Of a DNA stretch of 33,336 nt, positions 8,501-13,708 are shown one piece after another. The stretch is taken from contig JAFMJW010000014.1 in the NCBI GenBank assembly GCA_017853315.1, positions 1 to 33,336 of the forward strand. Direction: 5' to 3'. The position numbers were made by a program, and so were the translations under genes. Origin of the DNA: Alphaproteobacteria bacterium (GTDB lineage Bacteria > Desulfobacterota > Binatia > UBA12015). The notes under the pieces were generated by a model. That model searched no databases. It was not told the DNA's origin and saw nothing but the letters and a program-made list of their open reading frames with translations. Positions within the stretch are counted from its first letter, which is position 1. Each line of letters begins with the position of its first letter.

Positions 8501-9010
8501 CTCGACGCGCTGCCAGCCGCTGTCGGCGCCGCGGATCACCTTGCCGCGGTCGAAGCCCTCCTGGAGCGACAGGCTCAGACCGGCGTCTCCCTCGGTCACG
8601 CCGATCGCGCGCAGCTGGCCGGCGAGCCGGTACCAGGTGCTCGGCTGGACCTGCACGACCTGGACCCAGGCGGCGTCGTTCGGCTTCGGATTGCGGACCA
8701 CGCCGATGCCGAGCCCGCTCGGGTCGCGACGCACCTCGAAGCTCGTGTCGGCGGTCTGGCTCCAGGCGGTCGTCGCCCAGCCCGGCGCGGACGCCCCGGC
8801 GCCCTCGGCGAACCCGCCGTTCAGGACGACCGACTGGGCCCGGGCGGACGGCGTCGCGAACGCGAGCAGGAGGCCTGCCGCGACGAGGAGTCCGGCGGCG
8901 AACCGCCGCGCCGCTCGGCGTTGAATTGCAACGGGGGGGTGGCTAGGGTTCGCGACCGGAATGGATCGCGCGCGTCGCACGGCGGAAGTCGCACCCGCGA
9001 CGTCGAACAT
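5513..9010 (-). CDS. CBM-like domain fused to two GT-C-type membrane glycosyltransferase halves
   Basis: The protein is about 1165 aa from the ATG at 9008-9010, which has GGGAAGAG just upstream. Order of parts: a signal-like hydrophobic segment (about 37-58); an outer beta-rich domain (60-225) paralogous to that of the next gene; a TM helix; then a first polytopic half (260-640) with DIGAYQAW, YFADYPPGYMYVLW, WGQTDS, LTKPQ and RMHERYLYPF, motifs of polyprenyl-phosphate-sugar-dependent GT-C enzymes. After an Ala-rich linker (660-690) comes a second half (695-1165) with FDEVYFVEQGRNY and DPHPPLAKL, the PMT (protein O-mannosyltransferase, GT39) signature with its acidic DE pair. Single PMT-like enzymes are usually about half this size, so this is a fusion. 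Inferred role: sugar transfer from a lipid carrier on the periplasmic side. The start is uncertain because the divergent gene begins at 8961; the frame remains open to 9142. Confidence 0.75.
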   Translation of the reverse strand: MFDVAGATSAVRRARSIPVANPSHPPVAIQRRAARRFAAGLLVAAGLLLAFATPSARAQSVVLNGGFAEGAGASAPGWATTAWSQTADTSFEVRRDPSGLGIGVVRNPKPNDAAWVQVVQVQPSTWYRLAGQLRAIGVTEGDAGLSLSLQEGFDRGKVIRGADSGWQRVEMWFKTTPDQRTANVACRLGSFGTLAAGEGWCTGIELTAQGGPPLNADYVFGPVEESTTPVGLPASLMLVGLVAYGLWRYARLPADVPLKERLVLDGILLALLAAKLLVAPIWQYKIDIGAYQAWSMKLAAEGPARFYAPGYFADYPPGYMYVLWWIGLAARALSVGAAGFVTLIKLPALLADLAVARLIFARLRGAGKKAAWLGAMAFALNPALLLDSTAWGQTDSVLALLCLFAFFAQGERRYELAWIFAAVAVLTKPQAMLIVPLLVLWPVGWWKSGRPLLAALAAFATVFVIADPFRGDRPWSWLWDLYAGTTGYYAETAVNAMNLPALLFGMRRPDATVVAGLTTQIWGYLVGGVLGLAFFVAYVRRPTRWAHASILASATLVAFMCLTRMHERYLYPFFPFAALLGLGGWLGGLYLWLSAVFFANELIVYLFQKDATAGPEWLWMTVSAAGVLGMLAWLWAMWRGANGTLGETTEAAFAPDDEGWERERVETAAAAAALRATAGRTAAGAAPAREPAWTSREAALLAALVIAAAVIRFHDLGRPPEIVFDEVYFVEQGRNYIAGKDFMDPHPPLAKLGIAAGIEMLGDQPTGWRIVNAVVGTMLVPLMYGLARALFLSPVAAGAAGLLATIDGLLIVDSRIAVIDIHYVTWAVAAYLLLIRMIRGGRLQDVPRLVALGILIGLSVGAKLYIPFFSFLLVLGTIAICGRQAALASKVPWIPFVARPVFVVGAVASAVYVLTFLPHFLWGWWHSPLDLFKYVTIKVPEYQEAVKTMTHPYSSKWWTWPLMLRPVWYFWKDPADVPGTVAGIWGAGNPTIWWASVPALLLAAWVAVRERQPAAAFVVAGWLIHVAPWVWIPRTLFLYHYLPSLLFALLALAWMLDRLWRGEGSTIERGLAGGALLASVLPACVNVAPAWAPLLFLAALVGYEGAVFSKRGSKIPVGPIAVATWCLAAIAVTAYLFPIWVGSPISKADWQSRMWISGSGFMNWI
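8921..8949 (+). promoter_or_regulatory. Weak candidate promoter for the VKOR-DsbA gene
   Basis: TTGAAT (8921-8926) and TAGGGT (8944-8949) are separated by 17 bp in a locally AT-richer patch between two divergent genes. The -35 matches 4 of 6 and the -10 only 3 of 6 consensus positions. The predicted transcript start would be only a few bases before the ATG at 8961. The patch also contains GTTG-N5-CAAC, a short inverted repeat. This is suggestive only. Confidence 0.2.
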
Positions 9011-10217
9011 CGGGGCTCTTCCCACGGTGGCCGTCATCCTCTCCGGTCTCGGCGCCGCCCTGGGAGCCGTCATCCTCTTTATCCACCAACGGATGGCTGC
9101 AAGCCAAGGGGCGTACACCAGCTTCTGCGACGTCTCGGCCAAGGTCTCCTGCGACGTCGTCCTCGGCAGCGTCTACGCGAACGTGCTGGGATTGCCAGTC
9201 GCCCTCTGGGGGGTCCTGGCGTGCCTCGCGGCCGGGGTCCTGGCCTGGACGATCGCGAGGTCGACGGGCACGGCCCGGCTGAACGCCGCCGCGGCACTCG
9301 TGGCGCTCGCGGCGGTCATGCTCGCGATCTCGCTCTGGTTCCTCTCGCTCTCGGCCTTCGTCATCCGGGTCGCGTGCCCGCTGTGCCTGTCGCTCGACGC
9401 GATCGTCCTCCTGCTGTTCGTCGCCTCGGTCGCGATCCTGCGAGGGCTGCGGTCGTCGGCCCCCGCCGGCTGGCCGTCGTGGGGCTACGTCGGAGCCGTC
9501 GCGGCGGCGGCGCTCGCCTCGGTGGCCGGCCTCGCCGGATTGCAGGTCGGCGCGCGTGCGTCGGGCGGCCCGCTCACGATCGCCGAGGTGCGCGAGCGCG
9601 ATCCGCGCTTCTACGCGTTCTACGTGTCGCAGGAGGTCGTCGACTCGGTGCCGACCGACGGCGGCCAGTCGATCGGGCGCCCCGACGCGCCCGTCACGAT
9701 CGTCGAGTTCACCGACTTCGAGTGCCCCTACTGCGCGCGCGCCTACCAGGACCTGAAGTCCGCGCTCGGCGACGCGCCGGACGTGCGCGTGGTCGTGCGC
9801 AACTTCCCGCTGAACGCGAAGTGCAACCCGCAGCTCCAGGCGGAGGTGCACGCGAACGCGTGCAAGGCCGCGGTCGCCGCCGCCTGCGCGGCGGCCCAGG
9901 GCAAGTTCGAGCAGTTCCAGGGACTGCTCTTCGAGAACCAGTCGAATCTCGACCCGGCCGCGCTCGGCGGCTACGCGGGGCGCGCCGGCCTCGACGGCGC
10001 GGAGTTCGCGCGCTGCCTCGAGTCGCCCGCGGCGAGCGCCGCGGTCGCCGCCGACGTGGCGGCCGGCGCGGCCTCCGGCGTGACCTCGACGCCCACCTTC
10101 TTCATCAACGGACGCCGAATCCCCGGGGGCTTCCAGAGCGCCGACCAGTACCGCTACGCGCTCGCGATCGAGCGCGAGCTGGCCGCGACCGCGGCCCCGA
10201 AGCCGGTGAAGCCCTGA
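8961..10217 (+). CDS. VKOR-DsbA fusion, periplasmic disulfide-forming enzyme
   Basis: The protein is 418 aa. Residues of about 20-165 form a VKOR (vitamin K epoxide reductase) domain with several membrane helices, the paired loop cysteines C56 and C64, and the redox pair CPLC (C139, C142) that passes electrons to quinone. A further helix (about 175-197) leads to a DsbA-like thioredoxin domain (about 235-410) with the active site ECPYC (C255, C258) and the cis-Pro segment TSTPTFFING. In known fusions VKOR re-oxidises its own thioredoxin domain, which oxidises exported proteins. Extra cysteines at 288, 301 and 309 may form a second disulfide. The ATG at 8961 overlaps the likely 5' end of the divergent gene by 50 bp; an in-frame GTG at 9027 is an alternative. 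Confidence 0.9.
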   Translation: MDRARRTAEVAPATSNIGALPTVAVILSGLGAALGAVILFIHQRMAASQGAYTSFCDVSAKVSCDVVLGSVYANVLGLPVALWGVLACLAAGVLAWTIARSTGTARLNAAAALVALAAVMLAISLWFLSLSAFVIRVACPLCLSLDAIVLLLFVASVAILRGLRSSAPAGWPSWGYVGAVAAAALASVAGLAGLQVGARASGGPLTIAEVRERDPRFYAFYVSQEVVDSVPTDGGQSIGRPDAPVTIVEFTDFECPYCARAYQDLKSALGDAPDVRVVVRNFPLNAKCNPQLQAEVHANACKAAVAAACAAAQGKFEQFQGLLFENQSNLDPAALGGYAGRAGLDGAEFARCLESPAASAAVAADVAAGAASGVTSTPTFFINGRRIPGGFQSADQYRYALAIERELAATAAPKPVKP

Positions 10218-10717
10218 GTCTCGGGCCGGCCGACGGCGCCTCACGGCTGCGGACCGGGTCGCCCGGGCCGGCGTCCCGTTGGCTTCCCGTCCTCGCGTGG
10301 GCTTCGCTGATCTCGTTCTTCTCGAGCGACGTCTTCAGCGGCGAGCACACCGGCGGCTTCCTCCTGCCGCTGGTGCGGAGCCTGCTCGCCTGGGCACCTG
10401 CCTGGGCGCCCGACGTCGCTCACGCAGCGATCCGCAAGCTCGCGCACGTGACGGAGTACGCCGTGTTGGGACTGCTCGTCGCGCGGGCCCTCGACCGTCC
10501 CTCGCGTACGCGGGACGTCGTGCTGGCCGGCGCTCTCGCGTTCTGCGCGGTTCACGCCTCGCTCGACGAGTGGCACCAGACCTTCGTCCCGAGCCGGGTC
10601 GGCTGCGTGGCGGACGCGCTTCTCGACACCTTCGGCGCGGCGCTCGGGCTCGCGCTCCTCGCGGCCGCCCGGGCGCGGTCCGAGGCCGTCAGGACTCGCC
10701 GGACAGCGACTGCTTGA
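10214..10717 (+). CDS. VanZ-family membrane protein, probable CTG start
   Basis: The product is about 167 aa, with the VanZ-like signature blocks. These are a first helix WLPVLAWASLISFFSSD, then IRKLAHVTEYAVLGLL (the conserved KxxHxxEY), and finally DEWHQTFVPSRVGCVADALLDTFGAALG (conserved DExxQ...R...D). Four hydrophobic segments fit a small polytopic inner-membrane protein. VanZ proteins are linked to glycopeptide tolerance in enterococci, but most homologues have no known role. No ATG, GTG or TTG exists in this frame between the preceding stop region and the first helix. The CTG at 10214-10216 overlaps the VKOR-DsbA stop (CTGA), exactly like the ATGA/GTGA junctions elsewhere in the window, so it is the best start; a CTG at 10247 is second choice. 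The last 29 bp overlap the convergent gene. Confidence 0.75.
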   Translation: MSLGPADGASRLRTGSPGPASRWLPVLAWASLISFFSSDVFSGEHTGGFLLPLVRSLLAWAPAWAPDVAHAAIRKLAHVTEYAVLGLLVARALDRPSRTRDVVLAGALAFCAVHASLDEWHQTFVPSRVGCVADALLDTFGAALGLALLAAARARSEAVRTRRTATA

Positions 10718-10952
10718 GTGCGCGCAGCGACTCGAGTCGTTGCGCCATCGCGTCGAGCGCCGCGAGCAGGGCATCGACCTCGTCGCGCGTCCGCTCGAGG
10801 TCCGCCGGGTCGAGCGGGGCGATCGCCGTCCGCAGCCGGTCCCACTGCGCGAGCAGGAGGTCGACGTCTCCCGCGCCGCCCGAGGCGGCCTCGATCTCGA
10901 CCGCCGCCACGCGTCGCAGCAGCGCTTCGGTCCTGCGAAGGAGGTCGTCCAT
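10689..10952 (-). CDS. Small coiled-coil protein
   Basis: The protein is 87 aa, almost entirely helical in composition, with heptad-like Leu spacing (DDLLRRTEALLRRVAAVEIE and ALLAALDAMAQRLESLRALK). It has no Cys, no signal peptide and no known domain. It starts 12 bp after the stop of the pseudo-activator gene, so the two are probably one transcript. Its 3' end overlaps the convergent VanZ gene by 29 bp. A role as binding partner or scaffold of the upstream protein is a guess from gene order alone. Confidence 0.6.
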   Translation of the reverse strand: MDDLLRRTEALLRRVAAVEIEAASGGAGDVDLLLAQWDRLRTAIAPLDPADLERTRDEVDALLAALDAMAQRLESLRALKQSLSGES

Positions 10953-10964
10953 CCGGGCCCCCGG

Positions 10965-12491
10965 TCAGGCGCTGCGCTTCGCCGGCGCGAGAGGCAGCCC
11001 GCGCTGCAGTCTCACCCCGAGTCGCTCCAGTTCCGCCTGGAGCACGCGCAGCTTGCGGCCCGCTCGTCCCGCCACGCGTCGCAGGTCGCCCGCCTCCTCG
11101 TCGAGAAGCGACTCGTAGTAGGCGCGCAGCAGGTCGTCGCGGCGCAGGGACGTCGGCACGGCGACGCGCTCCTCGGTCGACGATCCATGGATCCCGAGCG
11201 GCGCCTCGTCCTCGTCGCGACTCGCCGGCAGCGGCGCATCGGGGCGCTCGGTCGCCCCGCCGGTGGCGAGCGCGTGCCCCCGGCTCGCCGTGGTCTGCGG
11301 CTCCGCTGCGACCATCGCTTCGCGTCTCGGCCGGCCTGCGTCGCTCGCGGACGGCCCGCCGCCGGCCGCCGCGGGATCGGTCGGAGCGGCAGCCCGCGGC
11401 AGCGCGGTGCCCGGGGCCGCCGTCGCACGCGACGCCAGCGCGGCCGCGGTCGCCGGGGTCCGCACCACGGGGCGCGTCCCGTGTGCGGCATCGCCGTGTC
11501 GCGGACGAGGCTCGCGCGCGCCCAGGTGGGCCGCGACCCTCGCCCGCATCGCCTCGCGATCGGCGCGAGCGGAGGCCTCGGTGCGAACGCGGGCGAACGC
11601 CGGGTCGGCGAGTACCGCGGTCGCGAGCCGCGCCTTCTCGCGCCAGAGCACCCACCCCATCGTCTCCTCGGACAGGTCGGGGCCGGCGGGAGACGACCAC
11701 GTCGCGGCGAGGTCGCGCGCCTCGTCCCGCAGGGCCGGGAGCCTGTCGTTGGGTACCTGCGAGAGGTCGAAGACGAGGTCGTCGACGAGGGCGGTCGCGA
11801 CCGCTCCGGCGAGCGGGGAGAGGCGCACCTCCGCCTGCCCGGTACGCATGAGGAGATCGCGCGAGAGACCGAAGCGTCCGGCGAGCTCGCGCGGCTCGAC
11901 CGACGTCGTGGAGAAGACGAACAGGTCGCGCAGGCGTCCGTCGCCCGCGAGCAGGCCCAGCAGCTCCGCCTCGCCGTCGGGCGTCGTCGACTCGATCTCC
12001 GCCACCAGCACCGAACCGCGTTCGGGGAGGTCGGCGGCCCGCACCGACGACGGACCGCTGCCGAGTTCCGCCCCCTCGACGCGCAGCATCAGCGCGGGGC
12101 GTCCGGTGAGCACGTGGAGCAGGATCGCGAGCTGCTCGCGACCCGACCCGCGCGCGCCCGCGACCAGCATCGAGCGGACCGACCGCGCCTGGTGCAGGGC
12201 CCCGGGAAGCGCGTCGACCACGCTCGAGGGCACCGGGGCGAAGTCGGGGGACACGTCGCGCACGACCCCGACCAGGTCCTGCTGCAGGAGCCATCGCGCC
12301 GCGCGCCCGAGGAAGCGGACCTGTCCCGGGGAGAGGCCGTCGATCGAGATCGCGCCGTGCGCGAAGTCCCACTCGCCCTTCCACAGTCCGAAGAAGCCCC
12401 GGCCGTCGCCGCGCTCGTGCAGGGTGCGCAGGTAGGTCCGGCGCTTGCTCGCGACGTACTGGAGGAATCGGTCTTGGCTCTGGAAGCGCAT
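10965..12491 (-). CDS. Degenerate sigma-54-activator-like (pseudo-AAA+) protein with Fis-like C terminus
   Basis: The protein is 508 aa. Residues of about 1-105 are an unrecognised N-terminal region. Residues 108-230 follow the order of an NtrC-type AAA+ domain but are degraded. The Walker A position reads GARGSGR (112-118, Lys replaced by Arg). The Walker B position reads SVLVAE (160-165, the first acidic residue lost). The sensor position reads FVFSTTS instead of ATN. RELAGRFGLSRDLLMRTGQ (201-219) matches the GRFREDLYYRLN arginine-finger block. The stretch that should hold GAFTGA is shortened and lacks it. Residues 325-445 are an Ala/Pro-rich linker. The C terminus (about 450-492, EAGDLRRVAGRAGRKLRVLQAELERLG) resembles the Fis-type helix-turn-helix of such activators. 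It probably does not hydrolyse ATP or activate sigma-54, and may be a DNA-binding or decoy regulator. Confidence 0.6.
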   Translation of the reverse strand: MRFQSQDRFLQYVASKRRTYLRTLHERGDGRGFFGLWKGEWDFAHGAISIDGLSPGQVRFLGRAARWLLQQDLVGVVRDVSPDFAPVPSSVVDALPGALHQARSVRSMLVAGARGSGREQLAILLHVLTGRPALMLRVEGAELGSGPSSVRAADLPERGSVLVAEIESTTPDGEAELLGLLAGDGRLRDLFVFSTTSVEPRELAGRFGLSRDLLMRTGQAEVRLSPLAGAVATALVDDLVFDLSQVPNDRLPALRDEARDLAATWSSPAGPDLSEETMGWVLWREKARLATAVLADPAFARVRTEASARADREAMRARVAAHLGAREPRPRHGDAAHGTRPVVRTPATAAALASRATAAPGTALPRAAAPTDPAAAGGGPSASDAGRPRREAMVAAEPQTTASRGHALATGGATERPDAPLPASRDEDEAPLGIHGSSTEERVAVPTSLRRDDLLRAYYESLLDEEAGDLRRVAGRAGRKLRVLQAELERLGVRLQRGLPLAPAKRSA

Positions 12492-12571
12492 CCGGTGGCC
12501 GAGACCAGCGGTAGCCCATCGCGGCGAGGGGGGTCAATCGCGACGAGCCTGCGGCGGCCGGCTCTCCACAG

Positions 12572-12597
12572 CCCTTCCCGATTGCGATAGGGAAAGG
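12572..12597. promoter_or_regulatory. Imperfect inverted repeat over the foldase leader
   Basis: CCCTTCCC (12572-12579) and GGGAAAGG (12590-12597) form 8-bp arms with one mismatch around the AT-rich centre GATTGCGATA. The right arm includes the purine-rich ribosome-binding region of the gene starting at 12600. It could be an operator or an RNA hairpin that hides the ribosome site. No consensus -35/-10 pair stands out. Confidence 0.25.
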
Positions 12598-12599
12598 CC

Positions 12600-13571
12600 A
12601 TGAAGCGACGCTCGTCCCCGATCGCCCTGCTGGCCTGGGCCGCGCTGCTCGCCGGCTGCCCGTCGTCGTCCGGACCGCCTCGCACGGCCTCCGCTCCCGC
12701 GGCGCCGCAGGCCTCCCCGGGCGTCGATCTCGGGAGCCTCTCGGGCAAGATGGTGGCGCGCTACGGAAGCGAGACCTACACCGCCGACGACTTCGCGGCC
12801 GACCTGCTCCACGTGCCCGAGCGCAACCGGGTTCGGATGACGCCGGACTCGCGCCGCGACTTCGTCGTGAACCGCGTGGTCTCGGAGCTCGTCGTGCGCG
12901 ACGCGCAGGCCAAGGGGCTCGCCGACGATCCCGAGATCGAGCGCCAGGTCGCCGAGCTGCGCCGCCGCCTGATCGTCCAGAAGATGCTGCACGACCTCCA
13001 GCAGATGCCGGTCGTCGACGACGACACCGTCCGGCGCTTCTGGGCGGAGCACCCCGAGCGGTTCTCCGCGACCACGATCCACGCCCGCCACGTGCTGCTC
13101 GGCAGCGAGGCCGAGGCGAAGGCCGTCCGCGACCAGCTTCGCGCCGAACCCGCGACCTTCCCGAGGATCGCGCAGGAGAAATCGACCGACGCGGCCTCGG
13201 CCCGCCAGGGTGGCGACCTCGGCTGGTTCGGCCGCGGCCGGATGGTGCCGGAGTTCGAGGAGGTCGCCTTCACGCTCCCGGCGGGCAAGGTGAGCGACCC
13301 GGTGAAATCGCCCTACGGCTGGCACGTGATCCGGGTCGAGGAGGTGAAGCAGGGCGAGCCCGACCCGTTCGACCAGGTGAAGGAGCAGATCCGGCTCATG
13401 CTCCGGAACCAGACCGTCCAGGCGCGGGTCGACGCCTACCACGACCAGTTGAAGGAGGCGGCCAGCTTCGCGATCGACGAGCAGGCGATCGAAGAGGTCG
13501 GAAAGGCGATCGCCGCGACCTCGCCGCCGGCCGCGCCGGAAGGACTGCACGGCATGCCCGCGCCGCACTGA
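12600..13571 (+). CDS. Parvulin-type peptidyl-prolyl isomerase lipoprotein (PrsA/SurA-like)
   Basis: The protein is 323 aa. The signal peptide MKRRSSPIALLAWAALLAGC has a lipobox LAGC with the lipidated Cys at residue 20. Residues of about 48-150 are the helical SurA-N-like chaperone part (ETYTADDFAADLL, RRDFVVNRVVSELVVRDAQAKGL). Residues of about 158-250 are a parvulin rotamase domain with ARHVLLGSE, FPRIAQEKSTD, QGGDLGWFGRGRMVPEFEEVAF, LPAGKVSDPVKSPYGWHVIRVEE. A short C-terminal helical part follows. The ATG at 12600 has GGGA and AAGG just upstream. Family role: folding of exported proteins at the envelope, here anchored to a membrane by lipid. It stands alone between divergent and convergent neighbours. 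Confidence 0.92.
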   Translation: MKRRSSPIALLAWAALLAGCPSSSGPPRTASAPAAPQASPGVDLGSLSGKMVARYGSETYTADDFAADLLHVPERNRVRMTPDSRRDFVVNRVVSELVVRDAQAKGLADDPEIERQVAELRRRLIVQKMLHDLQQMPVVDDDTVRRFWAEHPERFSATTIHARHVLLGSEAEAKAVRDQLRAEPATFPRIAQEKSTDAASARQGGDLGWFGRGRMVPEFEEVAFTLPAGKVSDPVKSPYGWHVIRVEEVKQGEPDPFDQVKEQIRLMLRNQTVQARVDAYHDQLKEAASFAIDEQAIEEVGKAIAATSPPAAPEGLHGMPAPH

Positions 13572-13589
13572 GGGCGGGCGCGCCGGGAG

Positions 13590-13620
13590 GAAGTGCTCGC
13601 GACCCGTCGGCGCGCACTTC
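13590..13620. terminator. Stem-loop after the foldase gene
   Basis: GAAGTGC (13590-13596) pairs with GCACTTC (13614-13620). Inside the loop CGA and TCG can form a second short stem around CCCG. It begins 18 bp after the TGA at 13569-13571. There is no T-tract, so it is a candidate terminator or 3'-end stabiliser only. Confidence 0.35.
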
Positions 13621-13683
13621 GCGCGTTGCGAGGAGTCCGACGGGATCCGGCGGGCCTCGGAAGCCCCGCGGGAACGGACCTCC

Positions 13684-13703
13684 GGGGCGGCTCCGGCCGC
13701 CCC
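13684..13703. terminator. Strong GC hairpin directly after selB
   Basis: GGGGCGGC (13684-13691) and GCCGCCCC (13696-13703) form a perfect 8-bp stem with the tetraloop TCCG. It can be extended by two pairs if one base is bulged. It lies five bases beyond the selB stop codon (13709-13711, minus strand) and also downstream of the convergent foldase gene. No T-tract is present. It is probably a shared transcription end, not proven. Confidence 0.4.
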
Positions 13704-13708
13704 CGGCG

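Noticed and set aside
13572-13708. Possible tRNA(Sec) gene next to selB
   Set aside because: Hairpins are present, but there is no UCA anticodon stem, no T-arm consensus and no 3' CCA at a fitting distance.
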